A DNA stretch of 64,000 bases from an uncultured Pseudohongiella sp. (GTDB lineage: Bacteria; Pseudomonadota; Gammaproteobacteria; Pseudomonadales; Pseudohongiellaceae), in assembly GCA_951812715.1 (NCBI GenBank), contig OX638323.1:310001-374000 (forward strand), given 5' to 3'. The notes beneath the pieces were generated by a model. It did no database searches and had not been told where the DNA came from. It saw only the letters and a list, made by a program, of their open reading frames with translations. Both the position numbers and the translations under genes were made by a program. Below, one piece after another: positions 1 to 8,023 of the stretch (its first letter is position 1; every line of letters begins with the position of its first letter).

Positions 1-27
1 GTTGCCGAACGCAAACTGAACGGAGGC

Positions 28-894
28 TTAAGCAGCTCCTGCAAAGAGATTTTCCAGCCAGTCGGAAGCTGCCGGTATCTCGCTGATATCAATAACGAAT
101 TCCTGGCCGATCGGTGTACTGCGGAGATAGCACCAGCGCGCATCCCGCCGCCAGCGGCTTGCGTCTTCGTGATAGCCAAGAATCGGCCCTCCGCGAACAG
201 GCAGGAACCAGGACGGGAGGTGCCATCGTGAACGCAGACGTTGCCGCGGCTCGGTAAGGACAAGATGTTTATTCGCGCCGCGGAATACTCCGCCGCCGGG
301 CAATCCGGTTTTTCGACCCGCGATATGCAGCGATGTCGCGGCAATGTATATCGTATTGCGCGAAAATTCAGATTCAGTATGCATATGCGGGTGGGCCGCG
401 AGCCAGGGCCGCAGGATGCGCAAGGATTCGATTTCCGGCCCGACCGTCAAAATTTCCTCCACTTGCAGCCAGCCGAAAATCCGGTGCAGATCGGGCGCTG
501 CCCGCACATGGCGCCAACGGTTCCCTGATTTTTCCACCCGTTTGAACCAGCCGAAGAAAAGAAACAGGTCGCCGGATCCAATTTCCTGATTGCCCAAATG
601 GCCCTGCGCCGCGCCCGCCTGACCGAATGCGGGCCGCCAGCCCGGCAACCGCGGCAAGGCATCCGGATCGAGATCGGGATCGAGGTGACAGTAGCTGCCG
701 CCGGCAATCTTTTTCCGGGTAAGGTCTTCCGCCAATTCGCCCAGCGATCCCCCATTCCAGCGAACCTGCTCGAATCGCACCGGCGACCGCGGTACCGGAA
801 TCGGCATGGAAAACGCGCTTCCATCAGGGAAAATCGGGCTAGGCGCCCCGCCATTGCACGAATCGAATCCCTTGCGGCTGAGAACGATTTTCAT
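28..894 (-). CDS. Nmad3-family putative nucleotide-modification protein
   Basis: A 288-residue protein whose N-terminus (MKIVLSRKGFD, then NGGAPSPIFPDG) matches what I recall of the 'nucleotide modification associated domain 3' family, first described by comparative genomics of hypermodified phage and bacterial DNA. No biochemical activity is known to me for the family. I place the start at 894 because the family signature begins exactly there; an in-frame ATG five codons upstream (909) is possible. No strong ribosome binding site is visible. Conserved-looking features are an HLDPDLDPDALPR stretch near residue 70, a GDLFLFFGWF segment and several Trp/His-rich patches typical of a compact globular enzyme. 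The gene stands alone: its left neighbour lies outside the window, and no methyltransferase, restriction or phage gene is adjacent. Family assignment is fairly secure; function is inference. Confidence 0.72.
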   Translation of the reverse strand: MKIVLSRKGFDSCNGGAPSPIFPDGSAFSMPIPVPRSPVRFEQVRWNGGSLGELAEDLTRKKIAGGSYCHLDPDLDPDALPRLPGWRPAFGQAGAAQGHLGNQEIGSGDLFLFFGWFKRVEKSGNRWRHVRAAPDLHRIFGWLQVEEILTVGPEIESLRILRPWLAAHPHMHTESEFSRNTIYIAATSLHIAGRKTGLPGGGVFRGANKHLVLTEPRQRLRSRWHLPSWFLPVRGGPILGYHEDASRWRRDARWCYLRSTPIGQEFVIDISEIPAASDWLENLFAGAA

Positions 895-1300
895 GGCAGC
901 GCTGAACAAGCTATGGAATGATCGGTTGGCGAGGAAATCGTTTTAACGTCTTGTTGGGTTGCCTTGAGTATAGCCGAGGATTCGATTCAACTCGCCGTCG
1001 CCCGCGGCATTCAGGCAGCTTTTCGCGTGCCCGCATGCGTTGGGCCGGCGGATCAGAGTATTGGTCGTCAGCGGCTGCCTCGGACCACTGATATCGATCG
1101 CTACTGATTCACTCATGGGTGGCTCATTCTTTCCGCGAACTTCCCAGATGAGGCATGCACAGCCGGAACAATGGATTTTCCGAAGATCGGCAAGATTTCG
1201 CGAGCCGTGGCGGCCTGGTGACGTGCAATGGCGCAATATTGACGTTCTTCGATGCAAGGATGTGTGTCATTCTTGCCGCAACTGGATTGAGGACACAGAT
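895..1300. other. Intergenic stretch, no convincing gene
   Basis: About 400 bases between the Nmad3-family gene and the XRE regulator, which are divergently transcribed. Open frames exist on both strands (for example 943-1257 minus) but have arbitrary composition, no ribosome binding site and no recognisable domain. Both genes' promoters should lie here, but I see no clean -35/-10 pair. Confidence 0.4.
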
Positions 1301-1726
1301 ATGAAACGGAAAATCAAGCCCGATCTTGTCAAGAGCAAACGCAATGAACGCGGCTGGACTCAAGAGGAATTGGCCATTGCCGCTGATGTTGGCCCGCGTA
1401 CGATACAGCGCATGGAAGCTGGCGGCGAAGCATCGCTGAACTCCATAAAATCGGTCGCATCCGCCCTGGAAATTGAGTCGGGAAGCCTGCAAGACAAGTC
1501 CGCGCCTCGCCGAATTGGATTGATGTTCGGAGTTTTATCGGGATTTGCTGGAGTCATGATAGGCAGCGCGAGCGCATTTACCGCGGTCATTGGGGAATTG
1601 ACTCGCGGTTCTGCCACAAGCTATGAAGCAGGGATTGCCTTTGGGGTCATTGGCCTTGCTGCGGGGTTGTCTTGCGCTTTCATTGGTTGGACATCGAATC
1701 GCTATCAAATTGGCCGTCGCGATTGA
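1301..1726 (+). CDS. Membrane-anchored XRE-family transcriptional regulator
   Basis: 141 residues. Residues 8-60 form an XRE/Cro-type helix-turn-helix (RGWTQEELAIAADVGPRTIQ), normally a DNA-binding domain. Two hydrophobic segments follow (about 72-98 and 108-132), so the protein is probably tied to the inner membrane with the DNA-binding domain in the cytoplasm, and a short Arg-rich tail. The ATG at 1301 has a GAGGA about nine bases upstream, whereas an open frame reaching back to 1040 gives a non-conserved N-terminus. It stands alone, divergent from the Nmad3-family gene about 400 bases away. Targets are unknown; self-regulation is a guess. The domain call is firm; the membrane topology is predicted by eye. 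Confidence 0.75.
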   Translation: MKRKIKPDLVKSKRNERGWTQEELAIAADVGPRTIQRMEAGGEASLNSIKSVASALEIESGSLQDKSAPRRIGLMFGVLSGFAGVMIGSASAFTAVIGELTRGSATSYEAGIAFGVIGLAAGLSCAFIGWTSNRYQIGRRD

Positions 1727-1884
1727 CCAGGAGGCACTCCTGCCGGCTGAATCCGGGCGAGGTTTATCGATTCCTCTTGCCCGCCGAAAATAAACGGCTT
1801 GCCATGGCGCGACGTACGACAGATTCCTTCCATTCGAGGCGTGGCAAATTCTATTGAATTGACAATTCGAACGAATTCGCTTTG

Positions 1885-2162
1885 TTAATCGAGGTTTTCA
1901 TTCGAGAGCCTGTCCAGATCGACTCGCATGCGGGTCATTCTGCTCTCCAGGCGGTCCATGCTGTTTTCCAGCCGATCCGTTCAGCGTTCAAGTTTACCCA
2001 TTCCGGTTTCCATGCCAGCCACCCTCTCGTCCAGGCCCGCGATATCGCCGCGTATTGCCCGGAATTGTTCATCCCTGTTCGAATCCAGGTATGGCCCCGC
2101 AGGCAGTAGCTTTGCGACCAAGGGGCGTGCTCGCGCAACTGGCTGAATATCGGCGCCATCAC
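1885..2162 (-). pseudogene. Decayed small coiled-coil protein gene
   Basis: Read on the minus strand, the 3' half encodes a regular heptad pattern (EQFRAIRGDIAGLDERVAGM, then TDRLENSMDRLESRM) typical of short coiled-coil proteins, ending at TAA (1885-1887). It is broken by an in-frame TGA at 1981-1983, between LER and TDR. A plausible start (ATG at 2159, or GTG at 2162, preceded by AGAGGAG) lies in a different frame from the coil, so at least one indel as well as the nonsense change must have occurred. The translation from the start codon loses the heptads after about 25 codons. I read this as a pseudogene; a sequencing error would be the alternative. Confidence 0.45.
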
Positions 2163-2487
2163 TCCTCTCTATTTGTCGCGCGCATGATTTACTTGCGCAA
2201 TTCCCAAAGTTAACGGCGGCGGTATCCCGGCAACATACATGAGAATCGCCCGCCGGTTAGGCGCGACCCCCGATTTATTGCCACCCCGAACCCGCCAAAC
2301 TTCTGCTAGTTCCGAGTTCGATGGTAAGCGACTTTTGACCTAAGAGATCCGGATATGCCAGTTACAGGACGATGCGATACCTGGCAATTGCGATAGTGGT
2401 ACATTAGCGCTCCCGGCGGTCATGGTTTTCAAAGCAATGCCACTGGTGTATTTTTTGCCTTAAAGATATAAAGAAAACGAGAAATCC
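2163..2487. other. Intergenic stretch upstream of the cold-shock protein gene
   Basis: About 325 bases with no supportable open frame. Cold-shock genes often carry long structured leaders, but I see no recognisable cold box here and no strong hairpin, only an AT-rich run just before the start codon. The promoter should lie here, but I cannot place it. Confidence 0.35.
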
Positions 2488-2895
2488 ATGATTAATCGAT
2501 CTCTGCCTATTGGAATCATCATGGCAGTGCTGGCGGGCATTCCTCTTTACTTGCTCTCGTCTCAAGGTTACCAGCTCAATCTCCGCCACTTTCCAATCCT
2601 GGCCGGTTCCTTGCTGGTGTTTTTTACGCTCACCGCGCTCTGGAGTTCTATCGCCAAGCGGCCGGATTCGCGATCCGGCGGCCGGCACGGGCGTGAAACC
2701 GGCATAGTCAAGTGGTTCAATGTCAATAAGGGCTTCGGCTTTATCCGCCGCGACGAGGGCGGCGATATTTTCGTGCACTTCCGCTCAATTCGCGGTCGGG
2801 GACATCGTGTTTTGACCGAGGGGCAGAAAGTTGCATTCGGCGTGATCATGGGAGATAAGGGAGAACAGGCCGATGATGTGGAGATTTTGCGTTAG
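2488..2895 (+). CDS. Membrane-anchored cold-shock domain protein
   Basis: 135 residues. Two hydrophobic helices (about residues 6-24 and 36-55) are followed by a Ser/Gly/Arg linker and a complete cold-shock domain (70-135). The domain carries both nucleic-acid-binding motifs, RNP-1 as KGFGFI (81-86) and RNP-2 as DIFVHF (93-98), plus the GIVKWFN start. Such domains bind single-stranded RNA or DNA. With two transmembrane segments the domain should face the cytoplasm while tethered to the inner membrane. This order (membrane part first, CSD last) is the reverse of the known CSD-DUF1294 proteins, where the membrane part follows the CSD. The gene is transcribed alone, with weak ribosome-binding sequence. 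Domain call firm, physiological role unknown. Confidence 0.85.
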   Translation: MINRSLPIGIIMAVLAGIPLYLLSSQGYQLNLRHFPILAGSLLVFFTLTALWSSIAKRPDSRSGGRHGRETGIVKWFNVNKGFGFIRRDEGGDIFVHFRSIRGRGHRVLTEGQKVAFGVIMGDKGEQADDVEILR

Positions 2896-2985
2896 GCTCC
2901 ACTGCCGCCATTTGGTGGACCGTGTTCAAGGCGCGGCGTTATAATCCGGTCAAATCCCGGCGCGTCGGCAAACTGGACCAGTACA

Positions 2986-3495
2986 ATGATGTCAGCAATT
3001 CGCAAGCTGTTGCTCTTGGCCGTAATCACGTTCTGTGCGGGCATACCGGCCCTGGCCGCGGAGGAAGGCGATCAGGCGCCGGATTTTACTTTGCCCTCGA
3101 TTCATGAGGGACAGCCCGACATCAAGCTGTCCAGCCTGGCGGGTAAGGTCGTCTACATTGATTTCTGGGCTTCCTGGTGCGCTCCCTGTCTAACTTCCCT
3201 ACCCTTGTACAACGATATCTATCATCGCTACCGGGATCAGGGCCTGGAAGTAATCGGCATCACCGTTGACGATCCAATTGCGGACGGCCTGGAATTTCTC
3301 GCCGATACCCCGCTGGATTTTCCGATTCCGGCGGACCCGGAAGGCGAAGTGATGGATCTTTATTCCGTATTCGGCATGCCGACCTCATATCTGATCGGCC
3401 GCGATGGCGAGGTGAAGCTGGTGCATATGGGCTTTCGCGATGGCGACATCGAAATTATCGAACAAGCCATCAAGCAAGCGCTTGTCGCTGACTGA
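2986..3495 (+). CDS. TlpA/ResA-like periplasmic thioredoxin-fold protein
   Basis: 169 residues with a cleavable signal peptide (about 1-25, ending PALAA) and a thioredoxin/AhpC-TSA fold. The redox motif WCAPC is at 64-68, preceded by FWAS as in TlpA, ResA and CcmG. The cis-Pro loop is GMPTS. It probably reduces or exchanges disulfides in the periplasm; whether it serves cytochrome c maturation or another substrate cannot be told, since no cytochrome genes are nearby. It is convergent with the DUF1820 gene, with only 11 bases between the stop codons. Two tandem ATG codons open the frame; I use the first. Confidence 0.85.
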   Translation: MMSAIRKLLLLAVITFCAGIPALAAEEGDQAPDFTLPSIHEGQPDIKLSSLAGKVVYIDFWASWCAPCLTSLPLYNDIYHRYRDQGLEVIGITVDDPIADGLEFLADTPLDFPIPADPEGEVMDLYSVFGMPTSYLIGRDGEVKLVHMGFRDGDIEIIEQAIKQALVAD

Positions 3496-3506
3496 GACGC
3501 CCTGCC

Positions 3507-3845
3507 CTAGTCGCTTTTGCCGGAATCAGCCTTGCCCCCGATGAAGGAAACGGGAAAAGGGGTGATGTTGTCGCCGCTGGAAATCTTGCTGACGCCGCCT
3601 TTTTCCACTTCGTCGATGCGAATCACCGACTGCATCGGTATAAAGCTGCGGCGCACGCCGGCGAATTCGTTTTTCAGTTTTTCCTCGTTAGGATCGACAA
3701 CGACCTGGGTGACTTCGTCAAACACATAGTCCTCAACTTCAATGAATCCATACAGGTCGCTTTGATAGACCTGCCGGACGAACAGTTCGTAGACCTTGCC
3801 CTTGTTGAGGAAAGCCACCTTGTAAATTTCAGAGGACGCTGCCAT
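3507..3845 (-). CDS. DUF1820 family protein
   Basis: 112 residues matching the DUF1820 family of gammaproteobacterial cytoplasmic proteins of unknown function: [17 protein letters not shown] near the N-terminus, then [22 protein letters not shown] and [17 protein letters not shown] start it at the ATG at 3845, since the family sequence begins at once; upstream in-frame codons run over the miaB promoter region and carry no conserved sequence. It is divergent from miaB with about 156 bases between start codons, an arrangement consistent with a shared regulatory region. No catalytic motif is visible. The conserved, slightly acidic beta-rich sequence suggests a small binding protein, but no function should be assigned. 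Confidence 0.88.
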   Translation of the reverse strand: MAASSEIYKVAFLNKGKVYELFVRQVYQSDLYGFIEVEDYVFDEVTQVVVDPNEEKLKNEFAGVRRSFIPMQSVIRIDEVEKGGVSKISSGDNITPFPVSFIGGKADSGKSD

Positions 3846-3964
3846 GGGATAATCCTGCGGGTAACCGCACCAGAGTATCGCGAATATCAGGCCGAATCGA
3901 GAAATTTCAAGGAAGCTCTGTTTTCTCATGGGTTTCGCGCCTGCTTTGCGTTTTCCAATTGCGC

Positions 3965-3970
3965 TATAAT
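3965..3970 (+). promoter_or_regulatory. Possible miaB promoter -10 box
   Basis: A perfect TATAAT lies 32 bases upstream of the miaB start codon, in the divergent gap with the DUF1820 gene. No good -35 match sits 16-18 bases further up, so the call rests on the -10 hexamer and position alone. Confidence 0.35.
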
Positions 3971-4001
3971 TGCGCTTACATTCAATATCCCCTGCCACCA
4001 G

Positions 4002-5387
4002 ATGCAAAGCTTGACAACGCCGGACGTTGGCGCCGGCACTAGAAAAAGTCCGGCGGATTCCGCGACTCCCATCAGGGTGCACATCAAGACCCACGGCTGC
4101 CAGATGAACGAGTATGACTCCTCGCGCATGCTTGACCTGCTGCGTGAGTCGCGCAATGCCGAGCTGGTGGATTCGCCGGAAGAAGCCGACATCCTGGTGC
4201 TCAATACCTGCTCCATTCGGGAGAAAGCGCAGGAGAAGGTGTTTCATCAGCTTGGCCGCTGGCGCAACTTGAAATCCGTCAATCCCGAGCTGAAAATCGC
4301 GGTAGGCGGTTGTGTCGCGAGCCAGGAAGGCGAAGCCATCAGCCGCCGCGCACCTTTCGTGGACGTGGTGTTCGGCCCGCAGACCTTGCATAAGTTGCCG
4401 GAGTTGATTGACGCATCGGGCCATGGCGCCGCCGTGGTCGATGTCAGCTTTCCGGAGATCGAGAAGTTCGATCATTTGCCTTCGCCGCGGGCCGCCTCCT
4501 GTCAGGCGTATCTGACAATCATGGAGGGATGCAGCAAATATTGCAGTTTTTGCGTTGTGCCCTATACCCGGGGCGAGGAGGTGAGCCGGCCGTTCGATGA
4601 CGTATTAGCCGAAGCGGTGCATCTCGCGGAGCAAGGCGTCAGGGAAATCAATCTGTTAGGACAGAATGTCAATGCCTACCGCGGGCTTGGACACGACGGC
4701 GGAATCGTCGATCTGGCATTGTTGATCCAGTATGTCGCCAGTATCGAAGGCATCGACCGCATACGCTTTACGACTTCGCACCCTGCTGAATTCAACGCCG
4801 CCCTGGTGGCGGTATATCGCGAGGCGCCCGAACTCACGGGGCACCTGCACTTGCCGGTGCAAAGCGGCTCGGACCGCGTACTGGCGGCGATGAAACGTGG
4901 CTATACCGTGCTCGAATACAAGTCGCTGGTACGTCGGATCTCGGCGGCAAGGCCAGGAATCAGCCTGTCCTCGGACTTCATCGTCGGCTACCCCGGTGAA
5001 ACGCCGCGAGATTTCGAAGACACCATGAATCTGGTTATCGACATCGGGTTCGACACCTCGTTCAGTTTCATCTACAGCGCTCGGCCGGGAACGCCCGCCG
5101 CGCAATTGCAGGACCTGACGCCCCTGCGGGAAAAGAAGCGCCGGCTTGCGATATTGCAGGCCCAACTCAGTCGGCAGGCCCAGGCAATCAGCGAATCCAT
5201 GGTAGGTTCGATCCACTCAATTCTGGTCACCGGCGTGTCGAAGAAAAGATCAACGGACCTGCAAGGGCGCACCGAAAACAACCGTGTCGTCAACTTCCCC
5301 AGTGATGATCGTTCGTTGGCAGGCAACTTCGTTAATGTAAGAATTACCGAAGCCTTGCCCAATTCACTGCTCGGCCAGCTATGCTGA
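4002..5387 (+). CDS. miaB: tRNA-2-methylthio-N6-isopentenyladenosine synthase MiaB
   Basis: 461 residues. A methylthiotransferase that adds the methylthio group to i6A37 of tRNAs reading codons that start with U, using two Fe-S clusters and S-adenosylmethionine. The N-terminal UPF0004 domain shows the three auxiliary-cluster cysteines in [22 protein letters not shown] and VGGCVASQ. The radical-SAM triad is in [16 protein letters not shown], and a C-terminal TRAM domain ends the protein. I start at the ATG at 4002, about 30 bases upstream of the conserved region; the frame stays open to 3762 but runs over the divergent promoter. It heads the series miaB-phoH-ybeY-corC, the normal gammaproteobacterial order, with 36 bases to phoH. 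Confidence 0.96.
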   Translation: MQSLTTPDVGAGTRKSPADSATPIRVHIKTHGCQMNEYDSSRMLDLLRESRNAELVDSPEEADILVLNTCSIREKAQEKVFHQLGRWRNLKSVNPELKIAVGGCVASQEGEAISRRAPFVDVVFGPQTLHKLPELIDASGHGAAVVDVSFPEIEKFDHLPSPRAASCQAYLTIMEGCSKYCSFCVVPYTRGEEVSRPFDDVLAEAVHLAEQGVREINLLGQNVNAYRGLGHDGGIVDLALLIQYVASIEGIDRIRFTTSHPAEFNAALVAVYREAPELTGHLHLPVQSGSDRVLAAMKRGYTVLEYKSLVRRISAARPGISLSSDFIVGYPGETPRDFEDTMNLVIDIGFDTSFSFIYSARPGTPAAQLQDLTPLREKKRRLAILQAQLSRQAQAISESMVGSIHSILVTGVSKKRSTDLQGRTENNRVVNFPSDDRSLAGNFVNVRITEALPNSLLGQLC

Positions 5388-5423
5388 CATTGGCGCGCGA
5401 ATCATGCTGAACACAGGCACTGC

Positions 5424-6443
5424 ATGAGCACATATACGCTCGACCTGACCCTGGACCCCGATGACAGCCTGCGCTTGTCCAATCTCTGCGGACAATTCAA
5501 CGAACACATCCGGCAAATCGAAAAGATGCTGGCATTGACGATTCGTCAACGCGGCAACTGGTTTCAGCTTTCCGGCAGCAAATCCGCGGTGGCCGATGGC
5601 AGCCGGTTGCTCGAATCGCTGTACTTGGCCACCGAGCAAGGCGAGTTGCTGTCCTCTGGCGTCATTCACCTGGCCTTGCAGGAAATCACCAATCCTCCAG
5701 GCAGCGAAACCGGAACTGGCGGCAGCGCCGAAACCATCATTCGTACACCGCGGCTTTCGATCAAGCCGCGCGGCAAGCAGCAGGCTGCCTACGTCAAGGG
5801 CATGGAACAACGGGATCTGAATTTCGCCATCGGCCCGGCGGGAACGGGCAAGACATATCTCGCGGTGGCCGGTGCGGTACAGGCACTGGTCAACGAACGG
5901 GTGAACCGGATCGTACTCGTGCGCCCAGCGGTGGAAGCCGGCGAGAAACTAGGCTTTCTGCCGGGCGATCTGATCCAGAAGATCGATCCCTATCTGCGGC
6001 CGCTATACGACGCCTTGTATGAAATGCTGGGTTTCGAAAAGGTTAATCGGCTGATCGACAAGAATGTGATCGAAATCGCGCCGCTGGCCTATATGCGTGG
6101 CCGCACGCTGAATGAATCCTTCATCATTCTCGACGAAAGCCAAAACGCTACCTCGGCCCAGATGAAGATGTTTCTGACCCGGATCGGCGTCAGTTCCCGC
6201 GTCGTGGTGACCGGTGACATCACCCAGATAGACTTGCCCGCGGGCACGCGCTCCGGCCTGGTGCAGGTGAGCCAGGTATTACGTGGCGTCGACGGCATCG
6301 GCTTCACCTGGTTCACATCCCGCGATGTAGTGCGGCACCGGCTGGTGCAAAGCATCGTCGAAGCTTACGAGCGTTTCGATCAATCCCAGGTGACCGGGCT
6401 CCGCGAGCCGGATACTTCCGCGCGCAATGAAAGTGAAAGTTGA
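5424..6443 (+). CDS. ybeZ: PhoH-like ATPase (YbeZ)
   Basis: 339 residues, the usual length for the YbeZ/PhoH-like family. The Walker A motif is GPAGTGKT at about 137-144 and Walker B is FIILDESQN; the N-terminal 100 residues hold a KH-like segment common in this branch. The family is a P-loop NTPase thought to act with the rRNA-maturation nuclease YbeY; a helicase-like role is proposed, not shown here. It overlaps the start of ybeY by 17 bases, so the two are probably translationally coupled. Identity is firm; biochemical role is family knowledge. Confidence 0.93.
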   Translation: MSTYTLDLTLDPDDSLRLSNLCGQFNEHIRQIEKMLALTIRQRGNWFQLSGSKSAVADGSRLLESLYLATEQGELLSSGVIHLALQEITNPPGSETGTGGSAETIIRTPRLSIKPRGKQQAAYVKGMEQRDLNFAIGPAGTGKTYLAVAGAVQALVNERVNRIVLVRPAVEAGEKLGFLPGDLIQKIDPYLRPLYDALYEMLGFEKVNRLIDKNVIEIAPLAYMRGRTLNESFIILDESQNATSAQMKMFLTRIGVSSRVVVTGDITQIDLPAGTRSGLVQVSQVLRGVDGIGFTWFTSRDVVRHRLVQSIVEAYERFDQSQVTGLREPDTSARNESES

Positions 6444-6903
6444 AATTTCCGATAATTCAACGGGGCACTGGATTCCAGACGGCGAGCTTTGCCGAACCTG
6501 GATCAAGCAAACCTTGCATGGGGCCAGTCAAGTCAATCCGGTCACGGTGAGCCTGTGCTTCGTCGATGCCGACGAATCCGAGCAACTCAACCGCCGTTAC
6601 CGGGATCGGCATAATCCGGCTAACGTGCTTTCTTTTCCATATGGTATGCCGACCGCCCTGCGCGGAAAACTCGACAGCGAACCGATCGGCGATATAGTCG
6701 TTTGCGCCGAACTTGCGCAACGGGAAGCGCAAGCCCAAGGCAAGCCGGTCGATCAGCATTGGGCGCACCTGGTGATTCACGGCTGCCTGCATCTGCTGGG
6801 GTTCGATCATCTCGGAGAAGACGAAGCGGAACGCATGGAAAAAATGGAAATTGAAATATTGCGGAATCTTGGAATCCCCAACCCCTACGTAAGTTCCGTG
6901 TAA
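6427..6903 (+). CDS. ybeY: Endoribonuclease YbeY (rRNA maturation factor)
   Basis: 158 residues. A zinc-dependent single-strand endoribonuclease needed for 16S rRNA 3'-end maturation and ribosome quality control. The metal site is the family signature HGCLHLLGFDH, with His118, His122 and His128 as ligands. Another conserved segment is the NVLSFPY stretch near residue 66. It starts inside the 3' end of ybeZ and is followed by an unusually long gap (241 bases) before corC; in related genomes the two are close together. No oddities in the coding sequence. Confidence 0.95.
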   Translation: MKVKVEISDNSTGHWIPDGELCRTWIKQTLHGASQVNPVTVSLCFVDADESEQLNRRYRDRHNPANVLSFPYGMPTALRGKLDSEPIGDIVVCAELAQREAQAQGKPVDQHWAHLVIHGCLHLLGFDHLGEDEAERMEKMEIEILRNLGIPNPYVSSV

Positions 6904-7030
6904 ACGGAGCTTACGCGCGGCGCATGGATGTGCCGCCGGATTCGATGGGGTTTTCGAAGCGCAGCTTCGAGCGCAGCCGCAACGACACGGAGCTGCGCTC
7001 CGTGGCTGGAGCAAGCCATTGAATCCGGGA

Positions 7031-7090
7031 GCAATACAAAACCACGGTATTGTATTGCGGCGCTGAACAATTCCAAGGATGGAATTGTTC
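7031..7090. repeat. Two tandem hairpins between ybeY and corC
   Basis: Two inverted repeats lie side by side. 7031-7058 has 9-base arms (GCAATACAA / TTGTATTGC) around a 10-base loop. 7065-7090 has perfect 11-base arms (GAACAATTCCA / TGGAATTGTTC) around AGGA. Neither is followed by a T-run, so they are poor intrinsic terminators for ybeY. They could be transcript-stabilising or processing structures, or part of a dispersed repeat; upstream, 6919-6937 holds a third imperfect hairpin with a GGCGCATGGATGTGCC core resembling one in the repeat at 44630-44806. Confidence 0.6.
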
Positions 7091-7144
7091 AGAGAAAATT
7101 TAGTATCGTAGTGCAACGCCTTCGCAAAGGAGCTATATCAGCGC

Positions 7145-8023
7145 ATGGCTGAAGAGCAGACTAGTATCGATCTGAGACGCCGTTCTTGGATCGATAAAAT
7201 CGCACAAGTATTTTCCGACGAACCCACCGACACTCGAAGCTTGCTGGAATTGCTGCGCAATGCCGAACAGGACGACCTGCTCGATGCGGACGCGCTGGGC
7301 ATCATTGAAGGCGCCTTGCAAGTTTCCAGCATGCAAGTACGAGACATAATGATTCCTCGCTCCCAGGCCGTGATCGTATCCACCAGCATGCCGGTGCGGG
7401 AAGCCGTGGAAATGGTTGCCGGCGCTTCCCATTCCCGCTTTCCGGTGATCGAGGAAAATGTGGACAATATTATCGGCATCTTGCTCGCCAAGGATTTGCT
7501 GCCATTGTGCCTGAAAGGAATCCCGGAAAATTTCAATCTCAAGAAGATCGTCAGGCCGGCCACTTTCGTGCCCGAATCACGCCGGGTCAATGTGTTGCTG
7601 AAAGAATTCCGCGAGCGGCGTAATCATATGGCCATCGTGGTCGACGACTATGGCAGCGTCAGCGGTATCGTAACCATTGAAGACGTGCTGGAACAGATCG
7701 TCGGGGAAATACAGGACGAAACCGACATTGAAGACGAAAGTCATATCAAGAAATTCGACGAGCGCAATCATATCGTGAAAGCGCTGACTCCGATCGATGA
7801 TTTCAACGAACATTTCTCTACCGATCTTGACGATCGGGAATTCAACAGTATCGGCGGCATCCTGTTGCAGGAGTTCGGACACATCCCGGAGCGGGGCGAA
7901 ACTACTCAGATTGGCCCTTATCTGATTACCGTATTGAATGCCGATAACAGACAAATCAAACTGCTAAAAGTCACCTTGACCGGCAATGACATGCGCGGGG
8001 AAGTCAGTTCACAAAATGGATAA
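7145..8023 (+). CDS. corC: CorC/YbeX family transporter-associated CBS protein
   Basis: 292 residues. Two CBS domains occupy about residues 65-190 ([15 protein letters not shown], then [25 protein letters not shown]), followed by a CorC/HlyC transporter-associated domain to the end ([17 protein letters not shown]). Family members bind adenine nucleotides and are linked to Mg2+/Co2+ efflux; in this genomic setting YbeX is also tied to ribosome metabolism with YbeY. The ribosome binding site is AAAGGAG. The stop codon overlaps the leuS start by eight bases, which leaves no room for lnt, the apolipoprotein acyltransferase gene usually found here. Confidence 0.92.
   Translation: MAEEQTSIDLRRRSWIDKIAQVFSDEPTDTRSLLELLRNAEQDDLLDADALGIIEGALQVSSMQVRDIMIPRSQAVIVSTSMPVREAVEMVAGASHSRFPVIEENVDNIIGILLAKDLLPLCLKGIPENFNLKKIVRPATFVPESRRVNVLLKEFRERRNHMAIVVDDYGSVSGIVTIEDVLEQIVGEIQDETDIEDESHIKKFDERNHIVKALTPIDDFNEHFSTDLDDREFNSIGGILLQEFGHIPERGETTQIGPYLITVLNADNRQIKLLKVTLTGNDMRGEVSSQNG

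Noticed and set aside
943..1257. 104-codon frame between the Nmad3-family and XRE genes
   Set aside because: No ribosome binding site, arbitrary composition, no recognisable domain.
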